DNA from: Anabaena lutea FACHB-196
GTDB lineage: Bacteria > Cyanobacteriota > Cyanobacteriia > Cyanobacteriales > Nostocaceae
Assembly: GCF_014698305.1 (NCBI RefSeq)
Contig: NZ_JACJST010000014.1
Span: forward strand, 1 to 64,000
DNA length: 64,000 nt
Reading direction: 5' to 3'
Part shown: positions 34,362-43,685 of the stretch, piece after piece
Layout: every line of letters starts with the position of its first letter
How positions within the stretch are numbered: position 1 is the stretch's first letter
Position numbers and translations under genes: made by a program
The notes under the pieces: model-generated
What the model was told of the DNA's origin: nothing
The model's input: the letters and a program-made list of their open reading frames with translations, nothing else
The model's database searches: none

Positions 34362-35057
34362 TCAAATTGGTAAGCGGTTAATATCTTTATTGCAGCCAAT
34401 AACTACCATTGCTGAACCACGTTCTAAACGCTTGGTGGTGTCAGGATTAATTTTAAATTTACCATCCTGACTCACTGCCAACAAATTTAAACCATAACGA
34501 TTACGAAGTTGGATTTCTGAAACAGTTTTGCCGTGAAATTCATCAGGGACAATTACCTCAACAATACTATGGTCTGGGTCGAGATCAAATCGGTCTAGAA
34601 TAGATGGTTTAGTCAGCGTCCTTGCTAAAGCGCAACCTGCTTCATACTCTGGGAAAACTACATGATCTGCTCCCACTCGCTTTAACAGCTTGCGGTGAAC
34701 CTCACTAGAAGCTTTAGCAACTACATGAGGTACACCAGCTTCTTTCACATTAAGAGTGGTGATAATACTTTCCTGGATATAGTTACCAATTGCCACAATT
34801 ACTGTATCAAATTCAAAAATACCAGCTTCTTTGAGTGCGGCAGGTTCCGTTGAGTCTAGTTGCACAGCATGACTAACAATTTCTTCAGTTAACGCTTCAG
34901 AAACAAGCTTTTCATCAACATCTGTAGCCAGAACTTGATAACCCAAATTATGTAATGTTGAACAAACAGAACGACCAAACCGACCCAAACCTATTACAGC
35001 AAATTGGTGGTTATCGTGACGTAAACTGCGAAAAAACTTTAATGATGAAAGATTCAT
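34362..35057 (-). CDS. ktrA: Potassium uptake regulatory subunit, KtrA/TrkA type
   Basis: A 231-residue cytosolic ring-forming regulator. The RCK_N domain starts with the nucleotide-binding VIGLGRFGRSVCSTLHNLGY and D46-like acid (ATDVDE); RCK_C (about 150-231, SIVEVIVPDEFHGKTVSEIQL) is complete. KtrA binds ATP/ADP and gates KtrB. The gene lies downstream of the ktrB-like gene on the same strand but is separated from it by a 225-bp repeat tract. Confidence 0.9.
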   Translation of the reverse strand: MNLSSLKFFRSLRHDNHQFAVIGLGRFGRSVCSTLHNLGYQVLATDVDEKLVSEALTEEIVSHAVQLDSTEPAALKEAGIFEFDTVIVAIGNYIQESIITTLNVKEAGVPHVVAKASSEVHRKLLKRVGADHVVFPEYEAGCALARTLTKPSILDRFDLDPDHSIVEVIVPDEFHGKTVSEIQLRNRYGLNLLAVSQDGKFKINPDTTKRLERGSAMVVIGCNKDINRLPI

Positions 35058-35282
35058 AATTGGTAATTGGTAATTGGTAATTGGTGATTGGTAATTGGTG
35101 ATTGGTAATTGGTAATTTGTGATTGGTAATTGGTAATTTGTGATTGGTGATTGGTGATTGGTGATTGGTGATTGGTCATTGGAAATAGATAATTAACTTA
35201 TTCTTCATTTTCTCCGCGTCCCCGTGTCTCCCCATCTCCCCATCTCCCCATCTCCCCATCTCCCCATCCCCATTTCCCCAAA
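35058..35282. repeat. Tandem-repeat spacer between ktrB and ktrA
   Basis: About 16 variants of TTGGTAA/TTGGTGA (35058-35180) and then TCCCCAT units (35232-35270). No gene. It separates two genes that form an operon in relatives. Confidence 0.85.
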
Positions 35283-36647
35283 CTATCCTACGAGTAAATT
35301 TTCTTCGGGATAGTGAACTCTGGTAGGACGGGGATCACCTAACATAGCTGACATAAATAATAAAACACCGACTCTGCCAATATACATTGTGACAATTAAA
35401 ATCAGCTTGGCTCCTGTGGAAACAGTACCAGTAATACCTGTAGATAGACCAACTGTAGCAAAAGCTGAAACCACTTCAAATAGAATTTGAATAAACTCTA
35501 ATTTAGGGTCTGTGAGACTAATTAAAATAGTTGCCATAATGACGGTTGTTATGGAACCCACTAATACACCAACCGCTTTCAAAATTAATGAAACTGCTAT
35601 TTTACGCTCATATAGTAAAACTTCCTCTTTTCCTTGGAGAATTGCTTGTGTACAACTAGTAAGAACTCTGAGAGTTGTTGTTTTCATACCGCCTCCTGTA
35701 CCACCTGGACTTGCACCAATAAACATCAAAGCAATGGTAATAAATAAACCAGCATCGGTCATCTTGCCAATATCAATGGTGTTAAATCCAGCAGTTCTGG
35801 GAGTTACTGATTGAAACCAAGCTGATAATAATTGGTTAGTAAAACTCAAGTCACCAAATGTTTGTGGATTCCTGATTTCTATACATAAAAAGGCTACTGT
35901 TCCCAATACTAAAAGTATCAAAGTTGTACTGGTTGCCACTTTGAAATCTAGAGAAAATACTATGGCACTTGTTTTTCTGACAATTCTATCGCGCAGCCAA
36001 AGATATAGATCCAAAATTACCTGATAACCAATTCCTCCAAAGATAATTAATCCAGTAATAGTAAAAACTACTAAACCCGAATTTTGATAACCTATTAAAT
36101 TATCTTTGAAAAGACTAAAGCCAGCATTATTCCAGGCATTAACACTATGAAATATTGCCAACCATAGTCCTTGATTCCATCCATATTCGGGAACAAAAAC
36201 TGGCAGTAATAATAATACTCCAGTGATTTCAAAAATCATTGTTGTTGCAATAATTGAACGAATAATTTGCGTGCTACCACTCATTCCTGGTCGATCTAAA
36301 GCTTGTTGAATGGCTACTTTTTGCCGCAAGTCAAATCTCCGCCCAATTAATAAAATGAGAAAGGTGGTAGTTGTCATATAACCTAAACCACCAATTTGAG
36401 CTAAAAGTGCAATAAAGAACTGACCCCAAAAGGAAAAATAAGTACCAGGATCAACTACAGATAAACCTGTAACGCAAACTGCGGACGTTGAAGTAAAAAG
36501 CGCTACAATCGGGTTGTTCCAACTACCATCGCTAGTTGAGAAAGGCATCATCAACATCATGGTTCCTAGCAAGATGACAGCCAGAAATCCCAAACAAATT
36601 GTCCGAGCAACAGTCATAAGTAATTCAAAATTTGCTTCTGGAAGCAA
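35283..36647 (-). CDS. ktrB: Potassium uptake membrane subunit, KtrB/TrkH type
   Basis: A 454-residue integral membrane transporter with four M1-P-M2 repeats. The P-loop filter glycines appear in TSAVCVTGLSVVD, NAWNNAGFSLF, TPRTAGFNTID and SAFATVGLSTGIT. The GGTGGGMKTTTLRV segment is a KtrB-type hallmark. With KtrA it forms a Na+-dependent K+ uptake system important in osmotic adaptation. The C-terminus ends near GDPRPTRVHYPEENLLVG. It is divergent from the tocopherol methyltransferase. Confidence 0.92.
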   Translation of the reverse strand: MLPEANFELLMTVARTICLGFLAVILLGTMMLMMPFSTSDGSWNNPIVALFTSTSAVCVTGLSVVDPGTYFSFWGQFFIALLAQIGGLGYMTTTTFLILLIGRRFDLRQKVAIQQALDRPGMSGSTQIIRSIIATTMIFEITGVLLLLPVFVPEYGWNQGLWLAIFHSVNAWNNAGFSLFKDNLIGYQNSGLVVFTITGLIIFGGIGYQVILDLYLWLRDRIVRKTSAIVFSLDFKVATSTTLILLVLGTVAFLCIEIRNPQTFGDLSFTNQLLSAWFQSVTPRTAGFNTIDIGKMTDAGLFITIALMFIGASPGGTGGGMKTTTLRVLTSCTQAILQGKEEVLLYERKIAVSLILKAVGVLVGSITTVIMATILISLTDPKLEFIQILFEVVSAFATVGLSTGITGTVSTGAKLILIVTMYIGRVGVLLFMSAMLGDPRPTRVHYPEENLLVG

Positions 36648-36733
36648 AATACTCTTATCTAATTAAAAACACACATGGTAGCCTACCAATATGTTTTTTT
36701 TTCAATTCGGTTTTTTCTTCATCTGGTGTATCC

Positions 36734-37576
36734 ATGAGTTCAACGCTTTATCAGCAAATTCAACAATTTTACGATGCTTCCTCCGGTTTGTGGGAACAGA
36801 TTTGGGGAGAACATATGCATCATGGCTACTATGGTCCTACGGGGAACCAGCGGAAAGACCGTCGTTTAGCGCAAATTGATTTAATCGAAGAACTGCTGAA
36901 ATGGTCAGAGGTCAAGGGTGCAGAGGATATATTAGATGTAGGCTGTGGTATTGGTGGCAGTTCTTTATACCTAGCAGAAAAGTTTGGTGCTAAAGCAACG
37001 GGAATTACACTCAGTCCTGTACAAGCCGCTAGAGCCACGGAAAGAGCAAGAGAAGCTAATTTGAATACCAGAACTCAGTTCCTTGTCGCCAATGCTCAAG
37101 AAATGCCTTTTGCTGACAATTCTTTTGACCTGGTGTGGTCTTTAGAAAGTGGTGAACATATGCCAGATAAAACCAAGTTTTTGCAAGAGTGTTACCGCGT
37201 GTTGAAGCCCGGAGGTACGTTGATTATGGTGACTTGGTGTCATCGACCTACGGATAAGAAACCTTTGACTGCGGATGAACAAAAGCATTTAGAGGATATT
37301 TATCGAGTTTATTGTTTACCTTATGTGATGTCGTTGCCAGAGTATGAAGCGATCGCTCGTCAACTACCATTAAATAATATCCGCACGGCTGATTGGTCAA
37401 CCGCTGTGGCTCCATTTTGGAATCGGGTAATTGATTCAGCATTTACTCCCCAAGCTGTTTTGGGATTACTGCTTTCCGGTTGGAGTACAATTCAAGGGGC
37501 GCTTTCTTTAGGGCTAATGCGTCGAGGTTATGAACGGGGTTTAATTAAATTTGGGTTATTGTGCGGAAACAAGTAA
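36734..37576 (+). CDS. Tocopherol O-methyltransferase (gamma-TMT type)
   Basis: A 280-residue SAM-dependent methyltransferase. LYQQIQQFYDASSGLWEQIW and GEHMHHGYYG are the family hallmarks of cyanobacterial gamma-tocopherol methyltransferase (slr0089 type); the SAM site is ILDVGCGIGGSSLYLAEKFG. It methylates gamma- to alpha-tocopherol; a closely related MPBQ methyltransferase is the alternative. ATG 36734 (MSSTLYQQ) is used; an extension to 36632 would overlap the ktrB promoter. Phytyltransferase follows after 92 bp, consistent with a vitamin E unit. Confidence 0.85.
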   Translation: MSSTLYQQIQQFYDASSGLWEQIWGEHMHHGYYGPTGNQRKDRRLAQIDLIEELLKWSEVKGAEDILDVGCGIGGSSLYLAEKFGAKATGITLSPVQAARATERAREANLNTRTQFLVANAQEMPFADNSFDLVWSLESGEHMPDKTKFLQECYRVLKPGGTLIMVTWCHRPTDKKPLTADEQKHLEDIYRVYCLPYVMSLPEYEAIARQLPLNNIRTADWSTAVAPFWNRVIDSAFTPQAVLGLLLSGWSTIQGALSLGLMRRGYERGLIKFGLLCGNK

Positions 37577-37668
37577 GCAATAAGTAAGCAAATTTAAACG
37601 CTTTGTTTGGGCGGGTTTCCCCCGTCCTTTGTAGTTTCCCACATAACAGACAACACAGAGAGTAAAAA

Positions 37669-38610
37669 ATGAATCAGTTTTATCAACAAAATTCTCCGAT
37701 TTTTCCGGGAAAGTGGCTTTATGCCTTTTGGAAGTTTTCTCGTCCACACACAATTATTGGCACGAGTTTAAGTGTGTTGAGTTTATATTTGATTACCCTG
37801 GGTGTCACTTCTACCAGCTTGTCTAATATTAATCTTGGTCAAGTTTTGGGAGCTTGGATTGCTTGTATATGTGGCAATATCTATATCGTTGGTTTAAACC
37901 AATTAGAAGATGTTGATATCGACAAAATCAACAAGCCTCATTTACCCATAGCTTCAGGGGAATTCACCCCAGAACAAGGACAATTAATTGTCATTATTAC
38001 AGGAATTTCGGCACTGATTGTCGCTTGGTTGAACGGACCATTTTTGTTGGGAATGGTAGCGCTAAGTTTGGCAATTGGGACAGCTTATTCTTTACCACCA
38101 ATTCGCTTAAAACAGTATCCCTTTTGGGCAGCATTATGTATTTTTTCTGTGCGGGGAACAATTGTTAATTTAGGCTTGTTTTTTCATTTTAATTGGCTAT
38201 TGCAAAAAAGCCAAGGCATTCCCGCAGCAGTATGGGTTTTGACGGTGTTTATTTTGGTGTTTACCTTTGCAATCGCTATTTTTAAAGATATCCCTGATAT
38301 GGAAGGTGATCGCCTTTACAATATCACAACTTTTACCCTCCAATTGGGACAAAAAGCAGTATTTAAACTCGCACTTTGGGTATTAACTGTTTGCTATTTA
38401 GGGATGATTATTGTGGCTTTGTTCAAAATGGCAGAAGTTAACTCAATATTCCTAGTAATTACGCAGTTAGTAACCTTGATTGTCATGTGGTGGCAAAGTG
38501 CAGGAGTTGATTTGCAAGATAAAAATGCAATTGCGGGATTTTATCAATTTATTTGGAAACTGTTTTTCATCGAATATCTAATTTTTCCTATTGCCTGTAT
38601 TTTGGCTTAA
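37669..38610 (+). CDS. hpt: Homogentisate phytyltransferase
   Basis: A UbiA-type membrane prenyltransferase of 313 residues with about eight hydrophobic helices. FSRPHTIIGTSLSVLSLYLI, the first Asp-rich motif NQLEDVDIDKINKPHLP and the second DIPDMEGDRLYNI identify the tocopherol branch. It couples phytyl-PP to homogentisate at the thylakoid or plasma membrane, the committing step of vitamin E synthesis. The next gene starts four bases after its stop. Confidence 0.93.
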   Translation: MNQFYQQNSPIFPGKWLYAFWKFSRPHTIIGTSLSVLSLYLITLGVTSTSLSNINLGQVLGAWIACICGNIYIVGLNQLEDVDIDKINKPHLPIASGEFTPEQGQLIVIITGISALIVAWLNGPFLLGMVALSLAIGTAYSLPPIRLKQYPFWAALCIFSVRGTIVNLGLFFHFNWLLQKSQGIPAAVWVLTVFILVFTFAIAIFKDIPDMEGDRLYNITTFTLQLGQKAVFKLALWVLTVCYLGMIIVALFKMAEVNSIFLVITQLVTLIVMWWQSAGVDLQDKNAIAGFYQFIWKLFFIEYLIFPIACILA

Positions 38611-38614
38611 AATC

Positions 38615-39082
38615 ATGTTAGAAAATTCACCAATTAGTAATATTGTTGCTATATCTTTAGTAATTTCCAGCCTGGGAATTCTCCTTTATTTCTCCTGGAA
38701 AACATTGATTACCTCAAACTCATTTCAAAAAGGAATTGAACTTTTTCAAGCCAAAGATTATGAAGGGGCAGAATCAGAATTTCGTAAAGTAATTGCCAAC
38801 AACTCTACTAATGATATAGTCAGGTTGTTGTTGGGCGATCTTTTAAATCACAAAGGACAAATTGCAGAAGCAAAAGAATTATTCAACGAAGTAATTCACC
38901 GCAGCCCCAAAAATGCTGATGCTTACCTACGTTTGGCAAATATATTGTTACTGGAAAACAATCAGGAAGCAGCAATCAATAATCTTCAAACAGCAAAAGA
39001 CCTATTCCAAAAACAGCGTCAACCTGGAAAAGCAGAAACAATAAATAAAATCCTCCAAGGTATTCACAATAATAACAAATGA
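38615..39082 (+). CDS. Membrane-anchored TPR protein
   Basis: A 155-residue protein with one N-terminal membrane helix (ISNIVAISLVISSLGILLYF) and two to three TPR repeats (GIELFQAKDYEGAESEFRKV, LLGDLLNHKGQIAEAKELF, YLRLANILLLENNQEAAINN). ATG 38615 is used; it is four bp after hpt, so the two are probably co-transcribed. A scaffolding role near the tocopherol enzymes is only inferred from position. Confidence 0.85.
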   Translation: MLENSPISNIVAISLVISSLGILLYFSWKTLITSNSFQKGIELFQAKDYEGAESEFRKVIANNSTNDIVRLLLGDLLNHKGQIAEAKELFNEVIHRSPKNADAYLRLANILLLENNQEAAINNLQTAKDLFQKQRQPGKAETINKILQGIHNNNK

Positions 39083-39163
39083 CCAATAATTCCTTGATGG
39101 GACAAGCCCCCTCAAACTTTCGTGGGATGAATCCAAAATCCAAAATCCAAAATCCAAAATCGG

Positions 39164-39877
39164 ATGACTAATAATAAAGTTTACCTCGTTGGTGCAGGCC
39201 CAGGAGATGTGGCATACTTGACTGTTAAAGCCTATCGTCTCTTGGCTACTGCTCAGGTCTTGGTTTATGATGCTTTAGTAGATACCCAATTGTTAGAATG
39301 TGTATCACAGGATTGTCTAAAACTAGATGTGGGTAAACGCGGTGGTAAACCCAGCACTCCCCAAGCTGAAATTAACAATTTACTGATCAAGCATTATCAA
39401 GAAGGGAAACAAGTTGTTAGGCTAAAATCAGGTGATCCATTTATTTTTGGACGTTGTACTTCCGAAATTGAAGCTTTAAAATCTGCTGGTTGTGAATTTG
39501 AAGTTATACCGGGAATTTCTTCAGCTTTAGCCGCACCTTTATTAGCAGGAATTCCCCTCACAGATCCGGTTCTGAGTCGCTGTTTTGCTGTTTTGACAGC
39601 ACATGAACCAGATGCTTTAGACTGGGAAGCACTGTCAAGGTTAGAAACTTTGGTAATTTTGATGGGGGGACAAAATTTAGGTGAGATTGTGCATCAGCTG
39701 CTACGATATGGGCGCTTGTACTCCACACCCATTGCTATTATTCGTTGGGCAGGAACTCCCAGTCAAGCTATCTGGGTAGGTGAATTAGGCAATATTGTGG
39801 CACAAACAGCGGGTTTATCACTCTCTCCAGCGGTAATTGTCATTGGTGAAGTTGTGGGATTACGCAAATACTTGTAA
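39164..39877 (+). CDS. cobA: Uroporphyrinogen-III C-methyltransferase
   Basis: SUMT of 237 residues: methylates C-2 and C-7 of uroporphyrinogen III to precorrin-2 for sirohaem and cobalamin. VYLVGAGPGDVAYLTVKA, YDALV, GKRGG, RLKSGDPFIFGR and IPGISSALAAPLLAGIPLT are the standard motifs. It is followed by hemD, which makes its substrate. An AATCCAA(A) tandem repeat precedes the ATG. Confidence 0.95.
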   Translation: MTNNKVYLVGAGPGDVAYLTVKAYRLLATAQVLVYDALVDTQLLECVSQDCLKLDVGKRGGKPSTPQAEINNLLIKHYQEGKQVVRLKSGDPFIFGRCTSEIEALKSAGCEFEVIPGISSALAAPLLAGIPLTDPVLSRCFAVLTAHEPDALDWEALSRLETLVILMGGQNLGEIVHQLLRYGRLYSTPIAIIRWAGTPSQAIWVGELGNIVAQTAGLSLSPAVIVIGEVVGLRKYL

Positions 39878-39970
39878 AAATTAAAAAGTGAAAATTTCTC
39901 AATTCCGGCGTTTTCAGCCTATTTTCTTATAAACTATTCTTAATTACCCACAATTCTGAACGAGAAAATC

Positions 39971-40786
39971 GTGGATAGCAATTTACCCTTATCTCCCCTC
40001 GCAGGAAAAACCATTTTAGTTACACGTTCAGTTGGACAGTCCAGCCAATTTAGCGATCGCTTGATTGCCGCAGGTGCTACAGTAATCGAAATGCCAGCTT
40101 TAGAAATTGGACCCCCTTCAAGTTGGTTTGCTTTAGATGAAGCGATCGCTAATTTATCCAGTTTCCACTGGTTAATTCTCACTTCCAGCAACGGAGTAGA
40201 ACACTTTTTTACTAGACTCCACACCAAAGGTAAAGATAACAGTTCCCTAGCTGGGGTAAAAATTGCGGTTGTCGGTGAAAAAACAGCCCAAAGTTTGAAA
40301 AAACAAAATATCCATCCCGATTTTATTCCTCCCCACTTTATTGCTGACTCTTTAGTGGAAAACTTTCCTGAAGACTTAGCAGGTAAAAAGATTTTATTTC
40401 CCAGAGTAGAAAGTGGTGGAAGAGAAGTTTTAGTCAAAGAATTAACCATCAAAGGTGCAAACGTCATAGAAGTTCCCACCTATGAATCTTGCTGTCCTCA
40501 AACTATTCCCCCGGAAGCAGAGTTGGCTTTGCGAAACCGCACTTTAGATGTCATCACTTTTGCTAGTTCTAAAACTGTACAATTTTTCTGTCTATTAACC
40601 GCAAGTAAATTTACAGATGGAATAACACGTTACATAGACAAAGTTGGCATTGCTTCTATCGGTCCCCAAACATCCCAAACCTGTCATCATTTATTTGGTC
40701 GTGTCGATATAGAAGCTGAGGAATATACCTTAGATGGCTTAACCAACGCTATTATAAAATGGGCAAATCAAGGAAAATTAAATTAA
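39971..40786 (+). CDS. hemD: Uroporphyrinogen-III synthase
   Basis: The 271-residue protein starts at GTG. Weakly conserved HemD features are present: ILVTRSVGQSSQFSDRLIAAGA, the hinge-like ILTSSNGVEHFF, VGEKTAQSLKKQ, and TFASSKTVQFFCLL with ASIGPQTSQTC in the second domain. It closes and inverts ring D of hydroxymethylbilane. Adjacent cobA supports the call. Tandem ATTCGTA repeats begin at its stop. Confidence 0.9.
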   Translation: MDSNLPLSPLAGKTILVTRSVGQSSQFSDRLIAAGATVIEMPALEIGPPSSWFALDEAIANLSSFHWLILTSSNGVEHFFTRLHTKGKDNSSLAGVKIAVVGEKTAQSLKKQNIHPDFIPPHFIADSLVENFPEDLAGKKILFPRVESGGREVLVKELTIKGANVIEVPTYESCCPQTIPPEAELALRNRTLDVITFASSKTVQFFCLLTASKFTDGITRYIDKVGIASIGPQTSQTCHHLFGRVDIEAEEYTLDGLTNAIIKWANQGKLN

Positions 40787-40890
40787 TTCGTAATTCGTAA
40801 TAGTGCCTACGGCAGGCTACCGCCAACGTAATTAAGTTTTGTGACGGGGATTTAGACCCACTGTACTCGGTTAAAATTCTCAACTTCGGT
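40784..40890 (+). repeat. Interspersed structured repeat, copy 2 (shortened)
   Basis: Same block order as copy 1 (ATTCGTA repeats, GCCTACGGCAGGCTACCGCC, GGGGATTTAGACCC, CTCGGTTAAAA), but the region with the hairpin is deleted between GACCC and ACTGTACTCGG. Confidence 0.75.
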
Positions 40891-40924
40891 CATTTATTAA
40901 TTAAGAATTATTTTAATCTCTTTA

Positions 40925-40968
40925 CAATGACCAATGACCAATGACCAATGACCAATGACCAATGACCA
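40925..40968. repeat. CAATGAC tandem repeat reaching the coaE start codon
   Basis: Six copies of the heptamer. The ATG of coaE at 40969 lies in what would be the next unit (CAATGATC), so the translation start lies in the repeat. Confidence 0.85.
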
Positions 40969-41580
40969 ATGATCAAACGTTTAATCGGTTTAACAGGTGG
41001 TATAGCTACAGGTAAAAGTACAGTAGCTAATTATTTGCATAGTGCTTATAATTTGCCAATTTTAGATGCAGATGTTTATGCGAGAGATGCAGTATCTATT
41101 GGTTCATCTACTCTCGCACAAATTGCCGCAAGATATGGTAAAGAAATTTTACTATCCGATGGAAATTTAAATCGTCAAAAGTTAGGAGAAATAGTTTTTA
41201 ACCAATCAGAAGAACGAAATTGGCTAGAAAGTGTCATACATCCCTATGTGCGAAATTGTTTTGATCAATCTATTAATGAATCATCTGCAAATACTTTAGT
41301 TTTAGTCATACCTTTGTTATTTGAAGTTGGTTTAGAAAATCTAGTTAGTGAAATTTGGGTTGTATATTGTTCACCAGCACAGCAACAGCAAAGATTAATC
41401 CAGCGCAATCATTTAAACAGCGAACAAGCCACAGCTAGAATTAATAGCCAATTACCAATTGCAGAAAAAGTAGCCAAGGCTGATATAGTATTAGATAACT
41501 CCTCTACCTTAGAATCACTTTTACAACAAGTAGATGTAGCAATCACTAAAAATATACATAAATATAGGAATAATATTTGA
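40969..41580 (+). CDS. coaE: Dephospho-CoA kinase
   Basis: Last step of CoA synthesis, cytoplasmic. The 203-residue protein has the Walker A GLTGGIATGKST (7-18), LDADVYARDAV, SVIHPYVR, the VIPLLFEVGL segment and IQRNHLNSEQATARI in the lid. The protein starts at the ATG in the repeat (MIKRLIGLTGG), matching the family N-terminus, so no further upstream start is needed. Confidence 0.95.
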   Translation: MIKRLIGLTGGIATGKSTVANYLHSAYNLPILDADVYARDAVSIGSSTLAQIAARYGKEILLSDGNLNRQKLGEIVFNQSEERNWLESVIHPYVRNCFDQSINESSANTLVLVIPLLFEVGLENLVSEIWVVYCSPAQQQQRLIQRNHLNSEQATARINSQLPIAEKVAKADIVLDNSSTLESLLQQVDVAITKNIHKYRNNI

Positions 41581-41671
41581 TTTTTGAAATACACCTAGGG
41601 TAGGCATTGCCCACCAAATCCTTAAAATTTTCAGATATAATTTATAATTGCTATATAACCAAATTACCAAT

Positions 41672-42088
41672 ATGAATAAACCAATTATTTGGATACATGG
41701 AGACTGTTTGAGTCCCCAGAACCCCGCATTTCAAGAATATCCTCATACCCCAGCCATTTGGGTTTGGGATGATGCTTTAATTGAGGAATGGCAACTTAGT
41801 CTAAAACGCCTTACCTTTATCTATGAATGTTTGTTAGAATTACCTGTGGAAATCCGTCGGGGAAATGTGGCAGAAGAAATTATCAAGTTTGCTAAAGAAC
41901 ATGATGCTAAATTAGTTGTCACCACAGATAGTCCTAGTCCCAGATTTGAGGAAATCTGTACCAAAATTGAGCGGTCTTTAGAGTTGGAAGTTTTAGAAGT
42001 AGAACCATTTTTTGATTACGATGGTTTTATTGACTTAAAGCGGTTTTCTCGTTATTGGAAAGTAGCTGAAAAATACGTTTTTGAATAA
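41672..42088 (+). CDS. Stand-alone photolyase antenna-domain-like protein
   Basis: 138 residues that resemble the N-terminal Rossmann-like domain of photolyases: IIWIHGDCLSPQNPAFQEYP aligns with the usual WFRxDLRxxDNPAL region, LTFIYECLLELPVEIRRGNV with the helix-strand after it, and HDAKLVVTTDSPSPRFEEI with the end of that domain. No FAD-binding part follows; tldD begins after the stop. A FAD-binding part without this domain is encoded at 6136-6960, so a split two-chain photolyase-like protein is possible. ATG 41672 chosen. Confidence 0.7.
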   Translation: MNKPIIWIHGDCLSPQNPAFQEYPHTPAIWVWDDALIEEWQLSLKRLTFIYECLLELPVEIRRGNVAEEIIKFAKEHDAKLVVTTDSPSPRFEEICTKIERSLELEVLEVEPFFDYDGFIDLKRFSRYWKVAEKYVFE

Positions 42089-42224
42089 TAAATAAAAAGC
42101 TCAAAAAACTCCGACTATCTACATGATACCCAAAATAACAAAATTGACTTTTTTTAATTGGAGCGAAGCGACTTGACCTAAATAGTTGGAAAATAAATGT
42201 AGTTCGTGATGATCACTCACAACA

Positions 42225-43625
42225 ATGCCAAATACACTTGCTGACGTACAAAATTTACTCTCTGAGTTAATCGCCCGTTATTCCCACCGTGTAGATTATC
42301 TGATGATTCGCCTAGAAGAAGCAGAAGGAACAGATATCTTGTTGCGTGGTGACAAGGTAGAAACCCTCAGCGAAGGTATTTCTATTGGTGGCCATGTTCG
42401 AGCTTGTTATAAAGGTGGCTGGGGGTTAAGTAGTTTTAACCAGTTAGCGACGATAAAAGAACGAATTGAAGAAGCGATCGCAGCGGCGCGGATAGTGGGA
42501 GATGAAGAAACCATACTCGCACCCATTGATCCCATACAAGCTATATGTAATTTACCTCTGACGGGTATCGATCCACGCACAGTTTCCCTAAAACAGAAAA
42601 AAGAATTGTGCGATCGCTATACCGACTTACTCAAAAACGTTGATTCCCGCATCACCACCACCTCAGTCCGTTATAGTGACAGCGCCCAAAGAGTCATTCT
42701 CGCCTCCTCCGAAGGAACTCTCATTGAGCAATCTTGGGTAGATATGGAAATGCGCTTTGCAGCCACAGCCAGAAACGGCGACACCGTACAAACTGGTAGA
42801 GAAACCACCGGCTCTCGTAAAGCATATCAAGACCTAACTGATTTAGATACCCAAGTCAAAAGCGCCGCCGAAAGAGCCGTTACCGCTTTATCCTTACCAC
42901 CAGTTAAAGGTAACACTTATACCGTAGTTATTGACCCAATTCTCAGTGGTTTATTTGTTCATGAAGCTTTTGGGCATCTTTCCGAAGCTGATATGGCCTA
43001 TGAAAACCCAGACTTACTGGAAGTTATGACCCTTGGTCGTCGCTTTGGTTCCGAAGAACTGCAAATTTTTGATGGTGCAGCCCCAGAAGGTCATCGTGGT
43101 AGTTATTTTTACGACGATGAAGGCACACCCGCGACAACTACGCAATTAATTGAAGATGGAGTTTTAGTCGGGCGTTTACATTCCCGTGAAACTGCTGGCA
43201 AATTAGAAGAAGCACCCACTGGTAATGCTCGCTGTCTGAATTATCACTTTATGCCCATTGTGCGAATGACAAACACTTGGATTAAGAGGGGTAATACACC
43301 AGTAGCAGACTTATTTACTGATATCAAAGAAGGAGTCTATGCCCGGAATTGGTTAGGTGGAATGACAAATGGAGAAATGTTCACCTTTAGCGCCGGTGAA
43401 GCATGGATGATTAGAAACGGCAAAATGGCAGAACCAGTCAAGGATGTAACACTTTCCGGTAACGTTTTCCAAACCCTGGCTGATATTGAAGCCATTGGTG
43501 ATGATTTTTACTGGGATGAATCAGGTGGATGCGGTAAAGGTGGACAAAACGGTTTACCCGTAGGTTGTGGTGGCCCAAGTCTGCGAATCAAAGATGTCGT
43601 CGTCGGAGGAGAAGCTGATAATTAA
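42225..43625 (+). CDS. tldD: TldD-family metalloprotease
   Basis: A 466-residue TldD homologue. The metal-binding helix HEAFGHLSEAD (HExxxH) is intact, the third ligand region CGKGGQNGLPVGCGGPSL is near the C-terminus, and GSYFYDDEGTPATTTQLIEDG is a family block. TldD/TldE (PmbA) pairs degrade unfolded peptides and mature some ribosomally made peptides. The partner TldE is not in the window. It starts at ATG 42225. Confidence 0.93.
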   Translation: MPNTLADVQNLLSELIARYSHRVDYLMIRLEEAEGTDILLRGDKVETLSEGISIGGHVRACYKGGWGLSSFNQLATIKERIEEAIAAARIVGDEETILAPIDPIQAICNLPLTGIDPRTVSLKQKKELCDRYTDLLKNVDSRITTTSVRYSDSAQRVILASSEGTLIEQSWVDMEMRFAATARNGDTVQTGRETTGSRKAYQDLTDLDTQVKSAAERAVTALSLPPVKGNTYTVVIDPILSGLFVHEAFGHLSEADMAYENPDLLEVMTLGRRFGSEELQIFDGAAPEGHRGSYFYDDEGTPATTTQLIEDGVLVGRLHSRETAGKLEEAPTGNARCLNYHFMPIVRMTNTWIKRGNTPVADLFTDIKEGVYARNWLGGMTNGEMFTFSAGEAWMIRNGKMAEPVKDVTLSGNVFQTLADIEAIGDDFYWDESGGCGKGGQNGLPVGCGGPSLRIKDVVVGGEADN

Positions 43626-43685
43626 GAATTCAGGAGACACGGAGATGGGGAGATGGGGAGACGCGGGGACGCGGAACTCTTGATT

